Source: Chloroflexi bacterium RBG_16_72_14 (lineage in GTDB: Bacteria; Chloroflexota; Limnocylindria; Limnocylindrales; CSP1-4). From it: DNA of 6,018 nt. This document shows, piece after piece, positions 1 through 5,888 of this stretch (its first letter is position 1; the number at the start of each line of letters is the position of its first letter). The position numbers and the translations under genes are program-made. The notes below the pieces were generated by a model that was given only the letters and a program-made list of their open reading frames with translations, was not told the DNA's origin and made no database searches. The stretch is taken from assembly GCA_001797035.1 (NCBI GenBank), contig MGOE01000066.1, forward strand, positions 27,257 to 33,274, given 5' to 3'.

Positions 1-309
1 CGTCAGCGAAACCGAGCCGATGAGCACCGGCCGTCGGCCGACGCGATCCGCCAGCCACCCCCCGGCGATCCCCGACACGGTGGAGAACAGCGAATACGCG
101 GCGATGACGAACCCCGCCTGGGCCGCCGACGCCCCCATCTCCTGCACCAGGTAGATCGTGAGGAACGGGAAGAACAGGCTGAACCCGAAGCTCGCCACGA
201 GGTCGCCCGTGGCCAGCACGAGCACGACGCGCGAGAACTCGGACAGCAGGGCACGGGTAGAGGCGACGGGCGAGGCCGCGCCCCGCCGGATCCCGCCGCG
301 GAGGGACAC
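1..309 (-). CDS. MFS transporter, N-terminal part (runs off left edge)
   Basis: The visible 103 codons are the N-terminus of a major facilitator superfamily permease, an integral membrane secondary transporter that moves a small solute or drug with an ion gradient. After a ~25-residue basic, polar leader come TM1 (about residues 27-54, rich in L, V and F) and TM2 (about 62-84). The MFS motif A in the loop between TM2 and TM3 reads GGWLADRVGRRPV at about 83-95 and is close to consensus. The start is chosen as GTG at 309: an in-frame stop, shared with the end of the upstream permease gene, lies five codons before it, and GAAGG sits 9 bases upstream of the GTG. It follows the permease gene by only 12 bases, so it is probably the last visible gene of the four-gene minus-strand operon. 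Substrate is unknown; an efflux role is possible but is inference from family and context. The 3' part is outside the window. Confidence 0.9.
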   Translation of the reverse strand, partial: MSLRGGIRRGAASPVASTRALLSEFSRVVLVLATGDLVASFGFSLFFPFLTIYLVQEMGASAAQAGFVIAAYSLFSTVSGIAGGWLADRVGRRPVLIGSVSLT

Positions 310-318
310 GTCCCGACG

Positions 319-323
319 CCTTC
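319..323 (-). promoter_or_regulatory. Shine-Dalgarno of the MFS gene
   Basis: GAAGG on the minus strand, 9 bases before the GTG at 309. It overlaps the stop codon of the upstream permease gene, so translation of the two genes is likely coupled. It supports the GTG start. Confidence 0.5.
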
Positions 324-1473
324 AGAGCCGGAGCAGGGAGCCCGCGGCCATCGCCACGAGCGCCAGGAAGGTCAGGCCCAGGACGACCGGGTTGGCCCAC
401 GTGCCCAGCGACCACGCGGGGTCGCGCACCGGGCCGGTCCGTCGCGCGGCCAGGTACATCGGGATCGTGATCAGGGCGACGACGATCGCCGTCGCGCCGC
501 CGGCCAGGCGCAGCCACTCGAGGAATTGCCACGCCCCGCGCCACAGCACGAGCAGCGACGGCAGGGTCGCGAGCAGCCAGGCCGTGCGCGCCCCGATCCC
601 GGTGCGTTCGCGGAGGATGTCGGCCAGCGCGAGCGACACGGACCAGTAGCTGGTGACGAACGCGGCCACGATGAACAGGGAGCCGAGCACGCCTGCCCAC
701 GACCCGATCCGGTCGGCGATGCCGATGATCGCGAGCTCCGTGACCTCGAGCGAGACACCCAGGGCAACGATGGCCACGACGGCCGTCAGCACGCCGTTGA
801 TCGCGAGCCCGACCAGCACCGCCCGGACGGCGCCGCGGCGGTCCGGTCCCATGCCGGCCACCACCTGGGGCACGCTGTAGAACGTCCAGTAGGCGTACAT
901 GACCATCCCGTACAGGGCCAGCCACTCGGTCGCGGTCCCGGACGGGCCCAGGGCGGGTTCCATCGGGATCCCCACCGCACCGATGGCGATCACCGCCAGC
1001 AGGCCGATCAGCGCCAGGGCACCGAACCGCTCCGCGATCCCCACGGCCGGCAGCCCGAAGAACACGACGCCAGCGGACACCACGTAGACCGCGAGCTCCG
1101 CCAGCCGTCCGTCGACCCGGGCCAGGTCGGCGACGATCTCGCCGGCGCCGGACACGTACGCGGCCAGGTTGGCGAGGAACGCCAGGCTGAGCAGCGCGAA
1201 CACCGTCCACAGCAGCGGCCGGCCCCAGCGCCCGCCGAGCAGGTACAGGCGCATCAGCTCCACGACCTGGAGGTCGCGGCCGGTGCGGAACAGGACCTCT
1301 GCCAGCATCAGGTGGACGATCGCGCTGGCCGACCAGGCGACCGGGAGGATCACCCCGAGGGCGACCAGGCCCACCCGCTCGGCGAGCCAGGGCACGGCCA
1401 TGATCCCGGCGCCCACCCCCGCCCCGACCATCAGCGAGGTCGCCTCCCAGGAGCTCAGCCGCCGCGACGTCAC
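322..1473 (-). CDS. amino acid permease, APC superfamily (AAAP / Trp-Tyr permease-like)
   Basis: A 383-residue integral membrane protein, probably a proton- or sodium-coupled amino acid transporter. About eleven hydrophobic segments can be counted (roughly 12-30, 36-58, 86-108, 126-141, 149-168, 187-205, 214-240, 258-278, 298-312, 324-341, 361-379), matching the LeuT-fold AAAP/HAAAP families. The first segment carries the glycine-rich GAGVGAGIMAVP stretch (17-28), typical of the unwound substrate-binding TM1 of these permeases. The GTG at 1473 is chosen because it overlaps the stop of the acyltransferase gene (GTGA), has GAGGTG 8 bases upstream, and gives a normal short cytoplasmic N-terminus. 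An in-frame ATG 35 codons further upstream would overlap the neighbouring gene by over 100 bases, and the next internal ATG would cut into TM1. Third gene of the operon. Substrate is not determinable from sequence; aromatic or other neutral amino acids are the usual cargo of relatives. Confidence 0.85.
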   Translation of the reverse strand: MTSRRLSSWEATSLMVGAGVGAGIMAVPWLAERVGLVALGVILPVAWSASAIVHLMLAEVLFRTGRDLQVVELMRLYLLGGRWGRPLLWTVFALLSLAFLANLAAYVSGAGEIVADLARVDGRLAELAVYVVSAGVVFFGLPAVGIAERFGALALIGLLAVIAIGAVGIPMEPALGPSGTATEWLALYGMVMYAYWTFYSVPQVVAGMGPDRRGAVRAVLVGLAINGVLTAVVAIVALGVSLEVTELAIIGIADRIGSWAGVLGSLFIVAAFVTSYWSVSLALADILRERTGIGARTAWLLATLPSLLVLWRGAWQFLEWLRLAGGATAIVVALITIPMYLAARRTGPVRDPAWSLGTWANPVVLGLTFLALVAMAAGSLLRL

Positions 1474-2573
1474 AGGGTGGCCACCTCGATGTACGGGAGC
1501 CGTCCGTCCACGGCCGCCGTTGGGTCGACGTCCCAGGCCAGCAGGAACAGGTCGCTGTGGTAGGTCACGTGCAGCCACGGCCGTGCCACGCGGAGCAGCG
1601 GGTCGTCGTCGGCGAGCCCGAGCATCAGGAACGCCTTGCCCATCGCGCGGGCGCGCGCCGTCGCGGCACCCAGCAGGGCCCGCATGACATCCGGGTCGTC
1701 GCCGGCCACGCAGGTGCAGGCCGCGAACGCGAGCGCGATCGCGGCCCCGGGCGGCGTGAGGGGTTGCGCGCCGATCAGCCGCGCGGCGACATCCCAGGCG
1801 GGGCGCAGGCGCCGGAGGGAGGGGCCGTACGCGTCCACGATGTCCTGCTTGTATGCCGCCTGGTCCCAGGCCGCCATGACGCCCACGACCGATCCGCTGC
1901 GGGTCGCGACCGTGATGTCGCCAGCAGAGAGGCCGCGCATCGTGGCGCCGCCGGTGAAGTCGGCGACGTCGTAGGCGGGGAACAGCTGGCGCCGGGGCCC
2001 CTCCGTGCGCAGGAACGCGACCACGGGGTCGAGGCCCGTCTCCGCGGCGGTCGTCAGCTCCACGCCCGCGGCGCGTGCCGGCCGGCGGGGCCGGAGCAGG
2101 ATCGCGCAGGTCGTGAGCCCGGCGAGCCGGACCGAGCGCAGGCCGCCCGGCGACCGGTCACCCAGGAGCACGCCCCGGGCACGCGGGTTCTCGCGGGCGA
2201 CCACCCCCGCGTACAGCATCCCGGGCGGGCTGAGCGCCCGGAAGGCGGACATCCCCTGGTGCAGCAGCCATCGACCGCGGAAGCCGTCCGCCAGGCGGAT
2301 CTGGCCGATGTAGCCGATCCGGGTCTCGACCCCGTTGACGTACGCGCGACGCTCCGCACGGCAGGCGATCCCGGCCAGTCGTCCGTCCGCCGCGCGACCC
2401 ACGAGCACGTCGCACGGGTCGCCCATGATGGTGGTGCCCAGGAAGTAGTCCGGCTCCCGGGCGAAGCGCACCGCGACGGCGCCGGGCATCGGCGTGACCC
2501 CCACCAGCCGTCGGATGTCGGGTTCGTCGGCCGCCGCGGCCGGCCGTACCTCCACGCCGTCCGCGTCGCTCAT
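1470..2573 (-). CDS. GNAT-like N-acyltransferase, two-part protein
   Basis: A 367-residue protein that looks like a double GNAT-fold acyltransferase, predicted cytosolic. It begins VEVRPAAAADEPDIRRL (7-23), the usual first strand and helix of GNAT proteins. A segment around 84-112 (RIGYIGQIRL, then FRGRWLLHQG) sits where the acetyl-CoA-binding motif A should be, but is a degenerate version of R/Q-x-x-G-x-G/A. The ENPRARGVLLG stretch (128-138) followed by TTCAILLRP (154-162) resembles the conserved middle of GNAT-annotated proteins I associate with cyanobacteria and Chloroflexota. The second half (about 170-367) ends in ATARARAMGKAFLMLGLADD (304-323), which resembles a GNAT helix-strand pair. 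No membrane segment or signal peptide is seen. The ATG overlaps the radical SAM stop (ATGA) with no clear Shine-Dalgarno, so it is probably translationally coupled. The acceptor is unknown; from the context it may act on the radical SAM product (inference). Confidence 0.7.
   Translation of the reverse strand: MSDADGVEVRPAAAADEPDIRRLVGVTPMPGAVAVRFAREPDYFLGTTIMGDPCDVLVGRAADGRLAGIACRAERRAYVNGVETRIGYIGQIRLADGFRGRWLLHQGMSAFRALSPPGMLYAGVVARENPRARGVLLGDRSPGGLRSVRLAGLTTCAILLRPRRPARAAGVELTTAAETGLDPVVAFLRTEGPRRQLFPAYDVADFTGGATMRGLSAGDITVATRSGSVVGVMAAWDQAAYKQDIVDAYGPSLRRLRPAWDVAARLIGAQPLTPPGAAIALAFAACTCVAGDDPDVMRALLGAATARARAMGKAFLMLGLADDDPLLRVARPWLHVTYHSDLFLLAWDVDPTAAVDGRLPYIEVATL
1482..1487 (-). promoter_or_regulatory. 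Shine-Dalgarno of the amino acid permease
   Basis: GAGGTG on the minus strand, inside the last codons of the acyltransferase gene and 8 bases before the GTG at 1473. It decides in favour of the GTG start overlapping the preceding stop codon. Confidence 0.55.
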
Positions 2574-3922
2574 CGCAGCCCAAGCCGCAGGCCCTGGCGC
2601 TTCCACGCCTCGCGCCGGTAGAGCGGGTTGTAGGCGCAGTACAGCGCAAACCGGGACAGCGAGGCCATGTTGGTCCGACGGTCGAACGCGCGTCGGACGA
2701 TGGACGCTGCGCTGCTCCAGCGCCGCCGGCAGGCCCACGTCGCCTCGGTCAGCTGGTCGGGTGTCATGCGAGCCGGCCGGAACGCGGCGCCGTTGAACCG
2801 GTAGTCCGGGTGGAGCCACCAGCGGCCGTCGTACAGCAGGCGGCCCTCCGCCTGGAGCCTCGCATACAGCGGCGTGCCGGGGTAGGGCATGAGGACGTTG
2901 AAGGCGGCGAACGTGAACCGCTGGTCGATCGCCCACTCGCAGGTTTCGAGGATCGATTCCGGGGTGTCGTGGTCGTAGCCGAGGGCGAACGCGGCCCACG
3001 TCTGGAGCCCGTGCTCCCGAAGCGAGGCCACGGCGCCGGCGTAGCGGTCGAAGGCGGCGGCGGGGCCCGGCGCCGCGAGGTTGGCGGCCTTGTGCATCTG
3101 GCGCAGGTTGTCGGGGTCCAGGCTCTCGAAGCCGATCACGTTGCCCAGGCAGCCACTGTCGACGAACAGGCGCATGAGCTCCGGGTCGCGCACCTGGTCC
3201 ACGCTCGCCTGCGACACCCAGCGGATGCGGAGCGGGACCAGCGCCCGCAGCAGCGCCTTGGCGGCCTCGGGGTCCGCGATCAGGTTGTCGTCGACGAAGA
3301 ACAGGTTCCGTCGCGACTGGGCGCGGATCTCGGCGACCACCTCGTCCGGGGGCCGGGTGTACTGGTGGTGCCCGAAGTACTGCCCAACGGCGCAGAACTC
3401 GCACCGGTACCGGCACCCGCGCCCGAACTGCAGGAGCGTGAGCGGGAGGTAGCCCTTGCCCGCCAGCAGGTCGCGGCGGGGGAGCGTGCCACCGGGTTGG
3501 GGCGGCCCGACCGGCGCGTCGTAGCGGGGCCGGAGCCGGCCATCGTGCGCGTCGGCGACGACCTGCGCCCAGCACGTCTCGGCGTCGCCGGTGAACACCG
3601 AGTCGGCGTGCTCCGCCACCTCCGCGGGGATGAGCGTGGCGTGCATGCCACCCATGACGACCGGAACCCGTCGGGCCCGGAACTCCGCGGCGATCTCATA
3701 GGCCCGGCGGGCGGTGAACGACTCGACGGTGATCGCGACGAGGTCGGTGGGCTCGTCGTAGTCGATGACGTCGACGCGGTCGTCGAGGAGCCGGACCTCG
3801 ACGCCAGCCGGCGTGAGGCCGGCCAGCACGGCGAGCTGGAGCGGCTCCATCCGCGCCGCATCCACGAACGGCGCCCCGTCCGCGAGACGGCCCAGCGTGG
3901 GCTTGATGAACGTGATGAGCAT
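2570..3922 (-). CDS. radical SAM protein with B12-binding-type N-terminal domain
   Basis: A 450-residue cytosolic iron-sulfur enzyme of the radical SAM superfamily. Residues 1 to about 130 form a B12-binding-like Rossmann domain, ending in the family signature VVMGGMHATLIP (88-99) and then ADSVFTGDAE (106-115), where relatives usually have a GEAE-type motif. The [4Fe-4S]/SAM-binding motif CxxxCxxC is present as C170, C174 and C177 within FGRGCRYRCEFC. The downstream barrel shows FFVDDNL (208-214), GFESLD (264-269) and LMPYPGTPLYARL (344-356), all typical of B12-binding/radical SAM proteins of the HpnJ/BchE-like class. The N-terminal domain lacks an obvious DxHxxG cobalamin-ligand motif, so cobalamin binding is uncertain. 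The C-terminal ~80 residues are rich in Arg and aromatic residues, with an RFALYCAYNPLYRR stretch (424-437). The ATG is supported by GGAGG 8 bases upstream. First gene of the minus-strand operon. Methylation, C-C bond formation or another radical rearrangement are all possible; substrate unknown. Confidence 0.93.
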   Translation of the reverse strand: MLITFIKPTLGRLADGAPFVDAARMEPLQLAVLAGLTPAGVEVRLLDDRVDVIDYDEPTDLVAITVESFTARRAYEIAAEFRARRVPVVMGGMHATLIPAEVAEHADSVFTGDAETCWAQVVADAHDGRLRPRYDAPVGPPQPGGTLPRRDLLAGKGYLPLTLLQFGRGCRYRCEFCAVGQYFGHHQYTRPPDEVVAEIRAQSRRNLFFVDDNLIADPEAAKALLRALVPLRIRWVSQASVDQVRDPELMRLFVDSGCLGNVIGFESLDPDNLRQMHKAANLAAPGPAAAFDRYAGAVASLREHGLQTWAAFALGYDHDTPESILETCEWAIDQRFTFAAFNVLMPYPGTPLYARLQAEGRLLYDGRWWLHPDYRFNGAAFRPARMTPDQLTEATWACRRRWSSAASIVRRAFDRRTNMASLSRFALYCAYNPLYRREAWKRQGLRLGLR

Positions 3923-3930
3923 CGCCGGTC

Positions 3931-3935
3931 CCTCC
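3931..3935 (-). promoter_or_regulatory. strong Shine-Dalgarno of the radical SAM gene
   Basis: GGAGG on the minus strand (part of GGAGGGA), exactly 8 bases before the ATG at 3922. It is the best ribosome binding site in the window and fixes the first start of the operon. It contrasts with the two plus-strand genes, which have no Shine-Dalgarno. Confidence 0.75.
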
Positions 3936-3951
3936 GGTCACGCCTGAGGCG

Positions 3952-3980
3952 ACGATCGCGCCATCCATCAGGGGTCGCAA
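3952..3980 (-). promoter_or_regulatory. possible promoter of the radical SAM operon (weak)
   Basis: On the minus strand TTGCGA (3975-3980, 4 of 6 to the -35 consensus) is followed after 17 bases by GATCGT (3952-3957, only 3 of 6 to the -10 consensus but with the conserved A2 and T6). It would place the transcript start near 3945 and leave a ~23-base leader containing the GGAGG site. Spacing is right but the match is poor, and in such GC-rich DNA it may be chance. Confidence 0.28.
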
Positions 3981-4030
3981 GGGCCGGTGGTCGCTGGCTA
4001 TGCGGTCGAGATCGCCGTCGCGATGGAGGA

Positions 4031-4045
4031 CCGCAGGGACTGCGG
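4031..4045. other. small perfect inverted repeat in the divergent intergenic region
   Basis: CCGCAG and CTGCGG form a perfect 6-base dyad around the 3-base centre GGA. It covers the position where the -35 element of the CPBP gene promoter would lie (its right arm ends 17 bases before the TAGGCT box). It could be an operator or simply a chance GC-rich palindrome. Nothing else definite is seen in the 153-base intergenic region apart from the promoter candidates. Confidence 0.25.
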
Positions 4046-4062
4046 GGACATGGCGGGAGCGG

Positions 4063-4068
4063 TAGGCT
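4063..4068 (+). promoter_or_regulatory. -10 box for leaderless transcript of the CPBP gene
   Basis: TAGGCT fits TAnnnT and ends 7 bases before the ATG at 4076, so transcription would start at or next to the A of the start codon. There is no usable Shine-Dalgarno; the nearest purine run (GGGAG) is about 16 bases upstream. No good -35 element is seen. The same arrangement recurs at the next gene, which strengthens both calls. Confidence 0.55.
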
Positions 4069-4075
4069 GCGCCGG

Positions 4076-4867
4076 ATGGAGTCGTGCGACGAGCAGGCGG
4101 CCCGCGCCCTCGGGCGATCGGAGCCGGGGGTTGCGGCGCGGGCCTGGCGGTGGCTGACCGCCGGCCCGGCGTACCCGGCGAATGCGGGCGACCTGCGATC
4201 CTTCGGCGTCCTGGGGCTCCGGCTGCCCGGCCGGGCGACGGTGGCGATCGTGGCGGTGACGCTGATCCTGCTGCTGGACTATCACGGTCGGCTGAACGGG
4301 CTGGTCGAGGGCGTCACCGGCCTCGCGGCGACCACGCCCGCGGACACGAGGCGCGTTGCGGCCATCGCGCGCTTCGTGCTGCTCGGCGCCGTGCCGCTGG
4401 CGCTCGTGGTGCTCGTCATGCGCGACCGGCCCGCCCGCTACGGGCTGCGTGTCGGCGATGTGCGTGCCGGCGTGACCCTCGCGCTGGGCGGCTGCCTCGC
4501 CATGACGCCGGTCGTGCTGGCGATCTCCCGGCTGCCGGCCTTCGCGGGGTACTACGGCCCGCAGGCGGCGGCCGTCCCGGACGTCCTCCTCACGACCGCG
4601 CTGGAGGTCATCCCGGCCGAGTTCTTCTTCCGCGGGTTCCTGCTGTTCGCACTGCTGCGCGTCGTTGGCCCGATCGCGGTCGTCGTCGCCACCCTTCCGT
4701 TCGCGTTCGCGCACCTAGGCAAGCCGGAGGTCGAGACGCTGAGCACGCTGGGCGGCGGGCTGCTCTACGGCTGGCTCGACTGGCGGACCGGCTCGGTGCT
4801 GTGGAGCGGGCTCGCCCACACGTGGATCCTGGCGCTCGCGGTCGTCGCCGCGGGCGCGGCCGCCTGA
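4076..4867 (+). CDS. CPBP (CAAX protease/bacteriocin-processing) family membrane protein, degenerate active site
   Basis: A 263-residue protein whose C-terminal half matches the CPBP/Rce1 (Abi) intramembrane protease family. Hydrophobic segments lie at about 54-68, 97-116, 131-150, 168-195, 197-212 and 239-262, after a ~50-residue polar N-terminus. Motif 1, normally EExxxR, is AEFFFR (181-186), so the first Glu, catalytic in Rce1-type enzymes, is Ala. Motif 2, FxxxH, is intact (F209 to H213) and continues as LGKPEVETL. Motif 3 keeps H248 in GLAHTW but has Leu where HxxxN/D members have Asn or Asp. Proteolysis is therefore doubtful; it may be a non-catalytic or divergent member. The ATG at 4076 is chosen from the leaderless promoter seven bases after TAGGCT; no other in-frame start gives a better arrangement. 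Transcribed divergently from the radical SAM operon and followed after 15 bases by the glycosyltransferase-like gene. Role unknown. Confidence 0.85.
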   Translation: MESCDEQAARALGRSEPGVAARAWRWLTAGPAYPANAGDLRSFGVLGLRLPGRATVAIVAVTLILLLDYHGRLNGLVEGVTGLAATTPADTRRVAAIARFVLLGAVPLALVVLVMRDRPARYGLRVGDVRAGVTLALGGCLAMTPVVLAISRLPAFAGYYGPQAAAVPDVLLTTALEVIPAEFFFRGFLLFALLRVVGPIAVVVATLPFAFAHLGKPEVETLSTLGGGLLYGWLDWRTGSVLWSGLAHTWILALAVVAAGAAA

Positions 4868-4870
4868 CCG

Positions 4871-4876
4871 TATCCT
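4871..4876 (+). promoter_or_regulatory. -10 box for leaderless transcript of the glycosyltransferase-like gene
   Basis: TATCCT matches the TAnnnT -10 pattern with 4 of 6 consensus bases and ends 6 bases before the ATG at 4883. It lies in the 15-base gap after the CPBP stop codon. No Shine-Dalgarno precedes the ATG, so the gene probably has its own leaderless start in addition to any read-through from the CPBP gene. No convincing -35 element is seen. Confidence 0.55.
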
Positions 4877-4882
4877 CGGCGC

Positions 4883-5872
4883 ATGCGGCGCGAGGAAGCA
4901 CCCCAGCCCGTCATCGATCTCGCGGAGGCGCGCGCCATCGCGCGCCGGGCCCGCGACTGGCCGACGGCGGACCGCCTGCGCGGCGAGATCGAGGTCGCCG
5001 GCTGGAAGGTGATCGACGCGGGCACGCTGTACTCGCTGGAGCGCGCGGCGCCGCCCGACGTCGCCGCGGGTGCGGTCGTGCGCTACGGCAGCAGCGCCTC
5101 CGTCCCGTCCCGGCTCGAGGAGGCGCCCGTGGGCGTGGCCAGCGTCGTGATGCTCGCCACCGACTGGCCCGATGACCTGGCGCGGGCCCTGCGGGCGCTG
5201 GTGGACCGCTCGCCGGACGGCACCCAGCTGGTGGTCGTCGCCAACGGTTCGTCCGACGCGCAGGCGGCCGGTCTCGCGGCCCTCGACGCGGTGGATCCCG
5301 GGGCGCCGGGAATCAGCACCGAGGTGGTCTGGACGAGCGAGCGGCTGGGCCACGCAGCTGCACTCAACGCCGGCATCCGCCGCGCCGCAGCCCCGGTGGT
5401 CATCCTGCTGGACACGAGCGTGGAGCCGCAGGGGGACCTGGTGTCGGCGCTGGTGGACGCCCTCGACGACCCGACGGTGGCCGTGGCCGGGCCGTTCGGC
5501 ATCGTGTCAGCGGACCTGCGCCGGTTCGAGGACGCGCCCTCCGGTGCCGTGGACGTGGACGCGATCGAGGCGTACGCCCTCGCGTTCCGGCGTGCGGACT
5601 ACACGGCGCGCGGGCCGCTGGACGAGCACTTCGCGTTCTACCGCAACCTCGACATCTGGTGGAGCCTCGTGCTCCGGGACCAGGCCGGGGACGCCGCGGA
5701 GGACGCCCCGCCGAGGCGGGCCGTGCGCGTGACCGGCGTCCCCGTCGTGCGCCACGAGCACCGGGGCTGGACGGGCCTCCCGGAGGCGGAGCGGGACCGC
5801 CTCTCGAAGCGCAACTTCTACCGCGTGCTCAAGCGGTTCGCCAGGCGGCGCGACCTCCTCGTCGGGAGCTGA
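4883..5872 (+). CDS. glycosyltransferase 2-like protein with N-terminal CysRS C-terminal-like domain
   Basis: A 329-residue, probably cytosolic protein in two parts. Residues ~11-55 (ARRARDWPTADRLRGEI at 20-36, then GWKVIDAGTLYSL at 40-52) resemble the C-terminal domain of cysteinyl-tRNA synthetase, with its R-x-A-(R/K)-D-(F/W)-x-x-A-D-x-x-R-x-x-(L/I) helix and G-V-x-(L/V)-x-D-x-x-x-G-T strands. Residues ~85-295 look like a GT-A glycosyltransferase family 2 fold: first strand VASVVMLATD (85-94), QLVVVANGSSD (115-125), GHAAALNAGI (156-165), and VVILLDTSVEP (172-182) where the DxD site is expected but reads DTS. The acceptor-side GPLDEHFAFYRNLDIWWSL (244-262) matches the G-x-(F/L)-DExFF-x-Y pattern of rhamnosyl-type GT2 enzymes. 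It ends in a basic tail. No membrane segment. It would transfer a sugar from an NDP-sugar if active, but the lost second Asp makes this uncertain. The only start is the ATG six bases after the TATCCT box. Convergent with cysS. Confidence 0.83.
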   Translation: MRREEAPQPVIDLAEARAIARRARDWPTADRLRGEIEVAGWKVIDAGTLYSLERAAPPDVAAGAVVRYGSSASVPSRLEEAPVGVASVVMLATDWPDDLARALRALVDRSPDGTQLVVVANGSSDAQAAGLAALDAVDPGAPGISTEVVWTSERLGHAAALNAGIRRAAAPVVILLDTSVEPQGDLVSALVDALDDPTVAVAGPFGIVSADLRRFEDAPSGAVDVDAIEAYALAFRRADYTARGPLDEHFAFYRNLDIWWSLVLRDQAGDAAEDAPPRRAVRVTGVPVVRHEHRGWTGLPEAERDRLSKRNFYRVLKRFARRRDLLVGS

Positions 5873-5888
5873 GCCGCCCCGCTGCGCG

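Noticed and set aside
3..254. Minus-strand 83-codon open frame at the left edge
   Set aside because: It is a frame-shifted shadow of the MFS transporter, whose motif A and TM1-TM2 lie in another minus-strand frame.
526..1563. Open plus-strand frame of 345 codons opposite the permease
   Set aside because: It translates to an extremely His/Gln/Asp/Arg/Pro-rich sequence typical of the antisense of hydrophobic membrane-protein codons. The minus strand encodes the recognisable permease.
1557..2621. Open plus-strand frame of 354 codons opposite the acyltransferase
   Set aside because: Low-complexity Arg/Gly/Ala/His composition, no motif, and fully antisense to a gene with coherent protein features and coupled start and stop.
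2574..3575. N-terminal extension of the acyltransferase frame into the radical SAM gene
   Set aside because: The frame stays open by chance through the GC-rich neighbour and gives a Pro/Arg-rich nonsense sequence. The ATG at 2573, overlapping the radical SAM stop, is the sensible start.
2810..4075. Long open plus-strand frame extending upstream of the CPBP gene, antisense to the radical SAM gene
   Set aside because: It is an antisense shadow caused by high GC at third positions. Its residues are low-complexity Arg/Gly/Glu/Val-rich with no domain, while the minus strand encodes a clear radical SAM protein. Only the part from 4076 is the real gene.
4084..5175. Plus-strand frame of 363 codons overlapping the CPBP and glycosyltransferase-like genes
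   Set aside because: Arg/Ala/Gly-rich out-of-frame shadow. The two overlapping genes have motifs, promoters and sensible ends.
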